A stretch of DNA of 64,000 nt from Calliopsis andreniformis (lineage: Eukaryota; Arthropoda; Insecta; Hymenoptera; Andrenidae): contig NC_135064.1 in the NCBI RefSeq assembly GCF_051401765.1, forward strand, positions 21,674,001-21,738,000. The letters run 5' to 3'. Shown here in pieces: positions 23,766 to 36,069 of the stretch; position 1 is the stretch's first letter, and every line of letters starts with the position of its first letter. Made by a program: the position numbers and the translations under genes. Below the pieces are notes generated by a model. The model saw nothing but the letters and a program-made list of their open reading frames with translations. It made no database searches and was not told the origin of the DNA.

Positions 23766-24660
23766 TTTCTTCCTCCGGGCTTCGGGTTCTCCAGCGCCGA
23801 CCTTCCTACTCTTTTCACGCGCGTGTTAGCCGCGGTGACGAAGCCGCCGACTCGCCTTTCATTTTGGAGCTCTCTTTCTACGAACCTGGCCCACCGTTCT
23901 TCTTTTCAAGATGAGATTCCTTGAACGCTACGCTGGCACAGAGCTGGGAGATTGGGTCCATCTTCGAGGCGAAACAAGTGTGTCGGTGTACCTTGCGGTT
24001 TGGACTTTGGAGTTTCGGAGCTTGGAGAGCTGGTTTTATTCAATGCAGAGTTTTAGTTTTAGTCGAGAGATATAATCGACTGTTTTTTCGATGTCTCATG
24101 TATTATGGATGACTCTGTGTATTATTGTATCAGTGTGGCTTTAAATACCAATTGTGTTAATAATTCTAGTCGTCACGGTTGGCTGATATTTTAATGCTCC
24201 AAGTTAACCAGGTTCATTTTTGGTATTCCAAATTCATATTGCATAACTGTACTGTCTAATAAAATGTTAAAGGTTAATACGTCTACAGGATATTTCGAAG
24301 AAAGACGCTCAAAGCTTGGAACATGTATAATCTTCACAAAGAGAATTAAAATCGGCCAATCACCGTAGGTTCGAAACTCATGTATTATGCAAACGTCGGT
24401 GTTTGATTCATTAAAGCTCAAAGAGACGATGGAGCAAGATGAAACTTCTTGACCGAACGATAGCAAAAGTTCTCCAGAAACGAGGAAAACTTTGCAAAGA
24501 CTCTACTTAGCAGAGCCTGTGAAACAGAAGTGTACTTTGAATGCGTCTTCGCCTTCCAAAGACAATTCAGCTATTATTGCGGGAGAATTAATGACGTAAG
24601 AAAAAGCAAACCAAGATGACGTTTACCGTTGTCGACAATTCCTTCGGCATTCCCGTCAGC

Positions 24661-25110
24661 ATTGCAATTAATTTCCCTTTACCCGTCCGCTTGTTTCTCC
24701 ACCTTTTGTCCCTTCCTCCACCCCTTTGTCTAACTTATTCATTCGGTTAAGATATCGCGAACATCCCGCTCCATTCTAAACTCCTCCAGACCTGCTTCTC
24801 CCTCAAACGTAACTCCTTTCTTTTTTCCAAGTTTTTCTCGGTTCATACTTTGTCAGTGCGCGATACCTCTTTCGTATTCCTCGCACCATCGTTGTCCTTC
24901 TTCCTCCGCCTTCTCCTTCTCCTTTCTGCAGATTCCACTTTCCTTCTACTCGGTTCTCCCGTGTGCGTACACAACAGACATGGCTCTGACGCCTCCCTCT
25001 GCCCTCCCGCGCCTCTTCCGTATCGCCGTGGTCGTTTCCTCCATTTCTCTTTTACACTGCTCATCGTCCTACTTTCTTCAGGTTTGCTGGCCGTGTCACA
25101 GCCGCAGCCA
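24661..25110. repeat. Second pyrimidine-rich tract
   Basis: Plus strand rich in C and T, with CTT/CTC runs (for example CTTCTTCCTCCGCCTTCTCC near 24898). It opens a 150-codon plus-strand frame and an arginine-rich minus-strand frame, both low-complexity. About 1.3 kb upstream of the Fkbp14 start. Confidence 0.55.
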
Positions 25111-27775
25111 AGCGGATTGGAGCATCGCAATACGCTTCCTCTTGCACGGAGTCAGAGGCAACGCTGCTGGCGTCGTTTCCCTCAGCTGCACGTGTATTTC
25201 GCGATTTCCCAACACCACCGTCTTACCTCTTGCGAAAAAATAATTTACGCTGACGATCAGTGCATACATACACCGCTAACGCCGCTTTGTTCGGCTCGCT
25301 GACGTTCGAAGGTTCTTAAAGATTCTTCACTTTCAAACGGATGATGGAGCACGGTTGAGAAAGCGACGAGAAATTTGAAGGAATTTTGATGCCGTGTCGA
25401 CGGTGGTCTTAGGACTTCGAAAAGTCGATCGTGGCACGGATTCCTTGGCATGTATGACACATGTGGTTCGCCTACAAAACTGTGAATGATGGGGACTGTG
25501 TGAGGTGAAGAATTATCGCACATCACATTTACATTTAAAACGAGATGGCTGAGAGATTGTTGTAAGGAAATGACAGCGATTTCGATGAAAAGTCGAAGTC
25601 TTGCCAGATGTTGAAAGAATTTTGCGAAGCGTAAATACACACAATTACATGGTCCATGGTTAAGGAAAATGGGAGGGAAAAAGAAGTCCTTTCGAGAAGC
25701 GTGAACTTATAATTTATAGGTCGAGATGGTTCACTACCATGAGAGAAACGTCCGTAAAATGTTCGCCGAAACGAGAAAAATGGAACTCCTTAATCCCAAC
25801 TGAGCAATTAAAAGAGACGGAAACAATGTCGAAAAGAAGTCCTGAGATAAAAGGAAAAGCTTAATAGTTTTAAGGTATCTCGACGCCCTTTTTGATATTC
25901 ATTCTCTTTGCGATTCAACTGCAATTGCGACTGTATTGCACTTTCACTTATTCCACTGAAAGTGAAAATTTCTCGATTCCAAAGAAATACAAAAGTTTTG
26001 ATTAGTAGAATGAAAGAGAATGGTGGCAATGGAATAGAAGTGTTTAAGAATAGACGGAACGCGAACTTACTTTCATTTAGGGCAAACTGTTCGCAAGATA
26101 TCAAAACTATCGGAAAAGCATCATCCACTCTTTCATAGGTCATCCTGAAAATGATTTTTCGATAAGAAAGCGATTCTCGCCTCCAGAATCGTGACTTCGA
26201 GATCCACAGTTTTGAACTTCGATCTGAATTTTATGAAAAATTCGTACAACATAGCTTGAGAAGATATGCTTCCAATGGAGTGTGATCAGAAATTCAAGAA
26301 GTCGATGGAAACGAATCAGTGAATTTCTATGACTTCCAAAATCCCTTAACCAGATCTTTTGTAATAAACTGCATGCATCCTTGCATCATACTTTCAAGGC
26401 GAAGAGTAAAAGAGCTTCAGACTTTTATACATATTCATAATTCCCTTCATTTCTTCCAAGACTGTCCAACTGTTCAAATACTTCAGCACAGTAGAGTACA
26501 ATCGCGCGTGACCCATTTCACGTGCTTCAACGAGAAGAAACGCGGTCACCGTATGCGTCGCTATTTCACGGATATTCGGATTTTAACACGAGACGAAAAC
26601 CACGAAACGTTCAAGTGTATGCGTGCACATTCGTTACACGGAGCACGATGAGACGGGGGCTCGGACTGAATTTGCGGCTGGTTCACAGGAATCTCGCCAG
26701 AGCTCCGACTTTGGTCGCGCGCTATCGTAACGCGTCTACATTCCGACTTCATGCATACAAATTATGTGATTTGTGGGAGATCCGGGGCCTTTTGAAACTT
26801 TAAAAGTCCGCGGAAACAGGGAGCGCCGAGTCGTCTGATGCCTACGCAGACAGACGACCTTCCGTGTGGGAAGATCGACCTGGACGATCGCGTTATATCG
26901 AATAGCGAGCCCATTTCCCTCGACGTTCTCTGCGGGAGAAAAGTTTCTCGATTTTCGTGCAGCTACGGTTAATTTCGCTGCTCGACGAGCTTTCGCGGGA
27001 AACGGGTGTCTGTGAGAGCTACTTTACGAGTGGTTTGATGACGTCTAGTAAAAGTATTCGAAACATTCGACAATTTTTATGCGCGACTGGCGAGGTATTA
27101 ATTGTTAATTTATAAAAAACAAGAGCAAGAGAGGTTTATGTCTTGATTATTTTCCTACTTTTTCTCCTCGCTACCTTTCTGAGGTATTAAAACTATGCTA
27201 GAAGTAAGGAAACCGCGACATTTTGTCTCGCCACGCTGTTAACGAAGTTAGGAATACATGTAGCAGGAACGCAAACTTGTGAACAACAAAGTTGTATGGA
27301 ACTCTTATTTCCAAGAAATATATCGTTTCTACTAGTACTAACGAGGGGAGGTCCAACTTTGTCATGTCCCAGCGTACTCTAAGTTTTCGTTTGTAAGTAG
27401 GACATACACAGCTCCAATAACAGCTTTGTAGAAGTTTGTGGCTAATAGTAAAGTAAAAGTATGCGAAAACTATAAGTAAAGTTTAGAACGTTTCACATAC
27501 CTAAAAATACGTAAACATTTTTTACGAAGTACTGAGAAATTGAAAAGTATTGAAATCTAGGGCTAGTCTTCATGGAGAGGGAAAAAGAGAAAAGAGGGGG
27601 TTGCTGAAGAAGAAGGTACTCTATAAAGTACTAGGCCTTAGGCCCCTGGGACTGCAAAAGACGAGGAGAAAAAGTTTCAAGAGACTTGCTCTGACACCCC
27701 TCATAAGTGCATTAGGGGTCAGAGGTCAAGCCTCCTGGAACTCCTGTAGGGGTGGGAGGAGGACGAGGTACTCAC
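25111..27775. other. Noncoding stretch between Fkbp14 upstream DNA and the papilin-like exon
   Basis: Frames at 25257-25640 (minus), 25808-26143 (minus) and 26319-26803 (plus) lack motifs. The block near 26800-27050 is CpG-rich. If the 27776 exon is real, this is intron on the minus strand. Confidence 0.5.
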
Positions 27776-27841
27776 CTGAAGGGTCCCAGGAGGACCATTC
27801 GTCCCCGATAGAGTCGCGGCGCCGACTGACGAATTTGTGAC
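27776..27841 (-). CDS. Candidate internal exon of a papilin/ADAMTS-like protein (TSP1 N-terminal edge)
   Basis: Seen: on the minus strand a 66-bp block lies between CCGTAG| (27842-27844, weak pyrimidine tract) and a near-perfect donor CTTCAG|GTGAGTA (exon end 27776). Read in phase 1 at both ends it gives HKFVSRRRDSIGDEWSSWDPS, with a final G opening the next codon. Known: papilin and ADAMTS-like proteins have, soon after the signal peptide, a basic stretch and then D-E-W-x-x-W and CSRTCGGG, the first thrombospondin type-1 repeat. Symmetric 1-1 exons are typical of extracellular modules. Inference: this is the exon just before the CSRTCGGG exon, and the RRR may be a furin-type site. Odd: I found no flanking exon, such as CSRTCGGG at lower coordinates or a signal-peptide exon at higher ones, so the introns would be long. 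A chance frame before a cryptic donor is the alternative. Confidence 0.45.
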
Positions 27842-30800
27842 CTACGGGTTGTATTTATAACCCTCCGAGACAATAATGTAAACACATATCCAAGATTGAA
27901 GGTTAATTGAATTGGCGGGATGAAATCACCGAAAATTACTCCACGAAGAACTATTTAAATGATAATTCATGCAATCCATATTATTACTAAGAGTTTTATA
28001 GATCAACTAGAGTAAATTTTTAACAATCATTATTGTCTAATATTGAGGTTTAATAATTTTCTACTCCAAATAAATTTCAATTCATTTGTAGCATTTATAA
28101 AGTGACATACAGGAGAATATCATATTGTAATACGTAATTATTTTGATTCAATTTACGTAAGTACTGATATCATTATTCTTATCCAATTTTTATATTGCTT
28201 TGTTTCACAGGTAAATTAGAGAGAAATTTTCATTTGCAGAAATGGTTTACCAACTTCAGTTACAGTATATTTTTTTAACGAATTTCATTATTCTCAAAAT
28301 TTTTGCGGAAGCGTATTTCAAATAGTACAGAGCCCAGTAAGAAGAATGCATTTTAAATAATAACAGCAAATTTTGTCTCAGATGGAGTACAATTGCTTCT
28401 AACAAAGTAGACTGACAAAGTTACTTCTCTCTTCATGCACTGCAACGAGAGGATGTTCTTAAGACCCTGCATTTTATTCAGGACTATTTGATTTGTTGAA
28501 GTTTCATGCCCTACCTTTACAATTCTATGTAGAAGTTCTGAAAGAGTTACACCCTTTCAGTACTGCTTTAACCAGAAAAACGAGAAGAAAATTCTTTTTA
28601 ATCTCATTAAATCTACTTAAAATTCAGTCCAACATTTTTCTTAAAACTACTGCCGGAATTGTAACTATTTAAAATCCTCTATGCACAGTAAGAGCTCCAC
28701 AAAAAAGTAACAAAATTAATTTTTCCAAACTTCAAATATTATTATTACTTTTTTAAGAATAGTGAAACGTTTCTGTCAGCTAGGAACGAAAAGCAAAGGA
28801 TATCGTGATAAATACTCCAAAAACTATTGTTCTCCAACACGTTGTTCTCTCAAGAATAATTGCATCGTGAAACCAATGGAGTCCCATAGAAACGTAGTAA
28901 TTCCGTGGGCTCTAGTAACGACGCTCGCAACTAATCTCAGCTCCAGCTGCTTAACGCATAGAAATTAATAATGAGACAGAATGGAAATCCTGGAGCGATA
29001 AGCCCCCGGATCTACATAACTCTACTCCTGGATAATACAGCAACGCACCGGGTGCCAGCGCGAATTGAACGATCGAGAAACAAACATGGAACTGGTTCAG
29101 TTAATCCAGGACAAACACGACCATCTAACTGGAAAATTCCTTTGTCTATCTGTGATACGAAGTTGTAGAAAATTAATTAACCATTCCAGAGAAAGGCAAA
29201 TTTGTGGGTTTACTGAAAACTTTTAAAGACGGGGATATAAATTGATATTATGCACGACAGTCAGTCTTCTTTAATTGTTTACAGATTGTATATTAATGTA
29301 AAGTGTTTAATTAATAATTATATATTTTTCGAAGTATATATCAGTCGAGTCTTTCGAAATAAGAATATCAACCACTTGACTTTCAAACATCGAATATTTG
29401 AAATGTGGTGCTACCTCATTCATATCACGAGGTGTCTCCAAAAATAAGGCACATTTTTAAAGGATCGATAACAGGTCTTTGACCAGGCCTAAAGTTTCAT
29501 GTTCCAAAGTTCAAAGATCTCAGGATAGAAACTTCTGTTGTCATTGATGCATGTGGTTACAATCATGACGATCAAAAACTGTGCTTCAGTGTACATTTCA
29601 TTGGGTCCCTTCCTGAAATAACTGCAATGCGTGTCTTTAATTTAACTCCAGTAGAGATATTATCGAGTCGACAGATTCTGTTTCCATACATTCCTTGCGG
29701 AACATCCACTCTGCAAATTGTAAAGCAAACAGATGAGGACTGTTATCATTTATTTTCTTGTTGTTAGAACATTAGGCAAATAATAACAGTTCACAGACCA
29801 TTGCTCATCGCTTCACGAGTCTCTGCAGACATTTAAGACTGTATCGTGAGACGAACACTCAGGTCAAAGGAATTTCCATATTCCAGTCACGTCTCAGTTG
29901 CTATACGTATGTATACCTGCCGCACACCGTTCGATTTACTGCGAAAGCAGCGTTGTTCCGCGGATATCGATGGTAACTGAAACGCAAATAGACCGATTTG
30001 TTCAATGTATTGTGCATGCCAGATGTTACACATGAAATTTGAAAATTCTATCAAGACGGCAGCGTATGATAACGATTCAAGTGGAAGGAAAAATCTTGTT
30101 ACCAAGAATAGCAAGAGTACTGCTAATATTGAAGTAATGGAAACATCAGGATAAGTTGTGCGACTGCAGAAGAATATAAATCCAGAATAAACACAGACAC
30201 AATTACCAAGAATTATGACGTCTCTCGAGTGAACCATTTACCTTCTTACAAGTAGATCTTATTGAAATGTTCACATCTTTATTCGTAACGTACCTTCTTT
30301 TTAGTACTACCATTCAGTAAGAAACATGTAAACTGATCCATTACAATTATTCCTGTTACAACTGTACTAGGTTTATAGACAACGATTCTAGACGTGACCA
30401 ACGCTGCAGTAACAGCTTGCAGTGGTTACAGCTTATAAAATCTCTGATACTACAAACTCAGTTACTGATGCTACTCAAGATTTAACAGTCAGAATAGTCG
30501 TACAGCTGAATATCCCAGATACTGAGTTATTTACCTTATTTACTGTCACCCAGAGTTACATTCTAATTCACCCCCTTCTACACTACTTATGTCTTCCCGA
30601 TCTAGATAAATAAAGAATAACACACATCTAGGAACCCAGGAAACTAGAAACAAAGAAGCACTAGAGACCTCTCCACAGACACTGCTGGTGCAAAATGGCA
30701 AACAACTGGTTACAGAAGTCCGCAAGTCGAAAACACCTGTCCACTTCAGCTCAGCCAGACTCTGAAAACACCGCTATCTAGGAACTATGCAGTCTACGTC

Positions 30801-33800
30801 CCCAGGGGCTTCTCCCTCAACACCCAAACGGCAATCCAGTGTATCCAGCGACGAGCAGAGGAAAAGAAACCCGACTACCGTAATCGTGCACGTAGCCGCG
30901 ATGTCCGTGGGGTAATGGTCGACTTTCTGATAGCCGTAGGAATCGATATTACTTGTATTCGAAAGTGAAACACAGGTATACGGGAGTATGGCCGCGGAGC
31001 CCTGATCTCACGAACGTTTAAGCAGCAAATGGGCCGAGGTTAATAGCGGCTCGTTTCCATTGGGCGCTGGTACTCGGTTAAACGCGCGTAGTTTCGACAG
31101 GAAAGCTCGAAAGCACGGGTACACGTAACGCGAGCATCGGCCAGTTTGAATGCCGGAGATAACTAAACCGGTAGCCTCGTCCGCGGCCGAGTTCTGGGTT
31201 AAGGGAAACACCACGGACTGCGGTATTCCCGACGGATTGTTCAGCGAAAGGTTCCACCGCATTACATATTAGCAGCTTGTACGATTCCAGCGAGGGGAAG
31301 GTGTACGGGCTAATGTCTAATTAGCAGGTATGTTTATCTTTCGTGTGTAACTGAATAAGTAGGCAGGTTTGTGTGTTAAATGGCCAGTTGAACCGAGTTC
31401 GGCTTGAGGGATGGTAATTGTTCATTTTTCAAGAGAAAAGTAATGCTGATGCAGATTTAGATTTCTATCGTTACTGTTGGAGTGGTAATAGGTATAAATA
31501 TGAATGTGCCATTTTTTATTCTAATCTGTGACAGATTACGAAACGAGCAGGAATATGGTTATTGAAGTAAGTATATGGTGAAATTAGAAATGGTGTGGAA
31601 GATACTGTCTGGTGATGCTGTGAGGTAGAAAAAGAATTTTTCGTATGGAGTGGGGATTGTTTCACCAACCAAGAATCCCTACCTTATTTGAAAAGGTTTC
31701 TCTCTACTTCATGACGTCAGCGGGTTTCATACCATCCATGATTACAATAGTAAATGAAGAAACTGTAGGATTATATCAAAATTCTATGTTAGTGTCTAAG
31801 TTACTAAGGTTAATTGTACGTCAAATACAATACTCCTCCATTATTCTCTCTCTATTTCAGAAATTACACAGATTCTGTCTCCCTATTTACTCCTCTCCTA
31901 AAACTCATCAATAGTGATATACCAAATTCTCAACAATATAATTCTGAGTGCCTCAATCATACTCAAGCATATTTGCATGTCATATTAAACTCTGGAAGCG
32001 AGTGATATTGCTACTAATTTAACTCCATCTTACAATTATATGAAATACACATAGTCATATAATATAATATCTCAGCAACCAGATTTACGAGCAAGCACAC
32101 TTGAAACCAAGGAAATAATATTCAATGAAATCGAGAGCAGAGAATAAGCGAACTGTGAGCTTATCGATAATGTGGTTCGATCCTTTATAAACCACCTCCA
32201 ACAAAACAATTATTAAATCCGAAAATTACACTCGCACGGTATGCAACACTCTCTACCATCCCCATTGTGAAAGCGTAAATAGAATTTCCTTATCAGCAGC
32301 CACGTTAATCGTGTCAAAATATTTCTGTTTGCGCTACGACTTTACAACGTCGTTAGAATCCTTATCGACGCCGTCGTCAAGCTGATCAAAGTCAGCACAC
32401 GCGAATGTTCGTCGCCAACTGCGAAACGTTCGCGATAGACAGTACCAGGTTCAGCCCTGCCTCGCGAGCTTCCAAGTGTCGGTGTTGCGTTCAGCTTCGA
32501 CACAGTTTAGCGAATCCCCTTGACTTTGCACGCGGATCTGGCGGTCGATTCGTTTGTGATCCATCGCGACAACTTCGTCTAAGGATTCCAGAGAGGACTA
32601 GCAAGGGTTTGGCTTCGCGGCGACCGTGTTAAACGTCGGATGCAGCATGGAAGGTTGTTCGACCAGCCGAATTTTCAGCAAAAGGTAGGCTCTCCAACCG
32701 CGGCGTAGCATCGCGCGCTCGGAAACTTTATTCGCCACGACAGAAACGGGAAATGCCATTAAAGTGTCTTGGCGAGGGTTCCGAGCGATACGCCCGCGGG
32801 ATCTGTTCCTCAAGGCGGGAATTTCTTTGAGACAAGTCGATCCGCAAATGATAGTTCGCGAAGTTGCTGGTGACGGTTCGTGCGCTGCTGGAACACTCGC
32901 GAGGACGATTTCAGGAGCGTTTTCACGGTTTCGACTGGCGAGCTTGCGTCATTGTTTATTTAAGCGAAACTCGGGTGACACACTCGCGGCAGCGAAAATA
33001 TTCAGCGAGTTGAATTAAATATATAAAGGGACTTCCCATGTAAATTTAACTTCTATGGAAATTTCGTTGCGGTGCACGGTACGCGTTTTCTCCGAACTGC
33101 ACTGCATGAAAATTTTAATTGTGTTACTGTTCCATTTTCGCTTGCAGTATTATGTAGTAGTATTATACATTGCTTTCTGAAGAATAGATTTGAAATAAAA
33201 GAGCTCAGTTTTGTATCTCTTGTGAAATTTTGTGTATTATTAATTCTATCATTTGTAATTTTATTTAGGTATAGAATATCTATAGATATTAAGCAGTTAA
33301 AATAGGCATATATCTATAATTGATGTTAGCGGAGTCTTTGTTTAGATAATTAGAAAATATCAGTTTTTAAGTAAATGTTGCAATAGTTGTTGTTTTATCA
33401 TTTCGCAGTCCTATATCGTATCGCATCACATCGACGTATTTGTATTGTCTTCTCAATTTGATTCAAAATAGATGGCTAGATATTCATGGAAATTGATTTT
33501 CTAGTATAGACAGCGTGCAATTTCGATTGGCGTTATCAATAGCACAGCAACGCGATATCAACAGTGGAATATCACGAGTGCCCTGAAAATCGTATTAATT
33601 AAACTCAAGGTTCAGAAATGGAAACTCAATGGGCATCTTGATTACAGTGCTATTATGCGATGATCTACATCGGTACATTTGACGTTGTACACATAATTTT
33701 TCTATAACATTGTCTATAACAATGATAAATAATTAGGTAACAACTAGTTACGAAATTTTATCAGATTTATCCACTATCTATATCACTCAAAAAATCCTCT

Positions 33801-35881
33801 AATTCTATAATTCTGCATTCCTGACACAGAATTAAAAATGTACAATGAATGAAGGAAAAAATGACAGGAAATGAATTTCTTAAGAAAACACAATGACTCT
33901 AAGCAAACCAACCACTGAACAGAATACTACAAAATTTCATCGAATTCTCAGACAGAATCTAAGACGCCACGAATCTCCTATTCAATTTGCCAGACGAACA
34001 ACATTCAATTCCCCGTCAAATGAAACCCGTATCATTATCGGAATCGAATATCGACGGAGGAGGGAAGCCATGATAAACATCGATGGCTCTGTTAATGAAC
34101 AACTGAAAACTGGCCAATTCTATTCAACAGGGGATAGGAAGTATGGAAATGGCCAAGGATCATATCGATCCGTTGTAATTCTTGAGAGAGCGAGAGCTTT
34201 GAAATTTGTGCGGTGCCCCGCGGGAATGCGGATCTATTTGGATCGCTAATTTCGGCAGTTAATTTTAGAGAGGCTAACCATAGTAATGGAGTTTGCGGTG
34301 TGGACCAAGCTCCTCATCCGTTATCGATAACGTCGATGCCTGAACTCCTGTGTACCGAATGTCAGAGGGAATTGGACGTGTACCGAGCACGTTTGAAATT
34401 CCTACGGAAAGTTCGGCGAACCATTTGGCATTCCAAGTTCGAACAATGGGCTACTTCCGACTCGGCCAAGAGTCAACACGCGTCTCTGAATAATTCTACG
34501 CTCGATAAACTTTGCATAAATGTAACTTTCCATAATTCTCTGTTTGTTTGCGCATTAACAATCGTGCATACCTATACGTTTGTGATATTCTAATTACTCC
34601 TTTAGAGTGGTTATTGAATTCAAAGATGTAGCTTTTCTGGAAGCCTGTAGGTATTCAGTATCTAAGCGTATTTACTTAAATTACTTCTTATTATCAATTT
34701 TCGTAATTTTCTATATTACTGTATATTTGTGAAATTCTCCTCGTCTTCTTTAATTTTAATTAGAAAAATTGGACGTCGTATTCTGCGCCGCAGGGTTGGC
34801 ACGTTACGATTTATTTTAACCAATTAAAATTAATACGACATTTTTAAGGCCGGACCATGCAATTTCGAAATTCGACAGAAAATGATGAAAAGCGATCAAA
34901 GCTTGAATCATACTATCAGTCGCGTTAATATCAGAGAAATTAGATTTGCCTCGAATACACAGGAATTATAATTATGAATGCCAATTATGCCAGGCAAATT
35001 AGACTGGTATATCTTTTCGCAATACGATTTCCCTGATCATGGTATAAAAGAAAATAAAAGGAGAGATGATATTGGTATATGGGGTAAATCTCAACTAGCC
35101 CGAAGCGATATTTTAATTGCGTCGGATAATGAAAATAAAACGGTAATTACTTTCGAAATTCGTTATAGTCCAATCGCGGTCATAATCCGAACGAGCTAAT
35201 AACGCGTCGCGACTTCGGGACGGAGATTTCATATTGCCGCGGCAATTCGGCGAAATTAAAATTTTTTTCCTTCCAACTTCTGTCTGGCCCGACAGTCGAT
35301 TCGAAGAGCCGCGTAATGAGAGTTTCGTTGCGGTCTCTGCGCCTCGGTTGGGACGTCGAAAATAATAACACCGTATCGCAAAATGTTACGTCGCGGAGGG
35401 TAACCAGCGCGGGTGCGCACAATACATCCCCCTGTTTCGATCCCATCGACGGCAGTTTCGAAAAGCGACGTCGCGATTTTGTTCTTTAAACTCGGAGTTA
35501 CGATTTCCCGTTTGCCGCGCAGTCTCCAAGTTTTATGGGTCGATAAAATTGTTTTGACGCGCTGTATCAGCCGTCGAAAGATGTAAAACGACTGGAAAAA
35601 CATGCCAAATGTTCAGGAAAAACGATATCCTGATGGGACTGTTTCTTGTAAACACTGCTCTCGAATTACGTTGAGTAGTAGGAAAAAATATGCAGTGAAA
35701 TGACAATGTTTGTCTGACGCAGTACTGAACACATCTACTTCGCAAATAAAAAGAATTCACTGTGTGTTGTTTACCGAAATTGAAATTGATCAATATGTGT
35801 TCATATTTTTCTCGACATCAAAATTTGTCCTGTTATTTATGAATATTTAGACTTTGAAAGAAAGATTTCATTTAAATAAAA
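27842..35881. other. Noncoding stretch; no gene recognised
   Basis: AT-rich with CpG-rich patches at about 30840-31270 and 32330-33010. A hydrophobic 116-codon minus-strand frame (29887-30237) and two overlapping plus-strand frames (33893-34593) carry no identifiable domain. I saw no signal-peptide exon that could precede the papilin-like exon. Confidence 0.5.
34319..34332. promoter_or_regulatory. DRE-like palindrome CGTTATCGATAACG
   Basis: Contains TATCGATA, the core bound by DREF/BEAF-type factors in flies (known), within a 14-bp palindrome. Other TATCGATA copies lie at 1386, 32162, 49428 and 60814. Activity in this species is inference. Confidence 0.3.
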
Positions 35882-35885
35882 TTAA

Positions 35886-36069
35886 CCCTGGAATGGCACA
35901 CTGGTTGTTTGGACTGCCACAGAGCACATTGGGTTTTTCAAGTTCAGCGTAATTTTCACACATTTCGAACATGTTAAAAAATCTGTACAAACTTACTAAA
36001 ATACTTTCAAGTGTATAGTTATAAACTTCAAATTAAAAAAAAATTAAAGAACATTTTTATTTGCTAGGG
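35886..36069. mobile_element. piggyBac-like MITE flanked by TTAA
   Basis: TTAA lies immediately outside both ends (35882-35885 and 36070-36073). The left end is CCCTGGAATGGCACACTGG. The right end in reverse is CCCTAGCAAATAAAAATG. The CCCT(A/G)G ends plus TTAA fit the piggyBac superfamily; the inverted repeat is only about 6 bp, so the call rests mostly on the TTAA pair. No coding capacity. Confidence 0.45.

Noticed and set aside
23139..23924. 261-codon plus-strand open frame
   Set aside because: It is antisense to the Fkbp14 exon and then runs through a pyrimidine tract; composition is S/P/L/R-rich without a domain.
24850..25302. 150-codon plus-strand frame with a hydrophobic start resembling a signal peptide
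   Set aside because: The leucine/phenylalanine/serine richness follows from a C+T tract; the opposite strand is equally open and arginine-rich.
29430..29620. GAGGTGTCTCCAAAAATAAG considered as a mariner-type terminal repeat
   Set aside because: No matching inverted end, no clear TA pair and no transposase fragment nearby.
29887..30237. Hydrophobic 116-codon minus-strand frame that looked like part of an insect chemoreceptor
   Set aside because: None of the conserved C-terminal receptor motifs could be seen and no splice-bounded neighbours were found.
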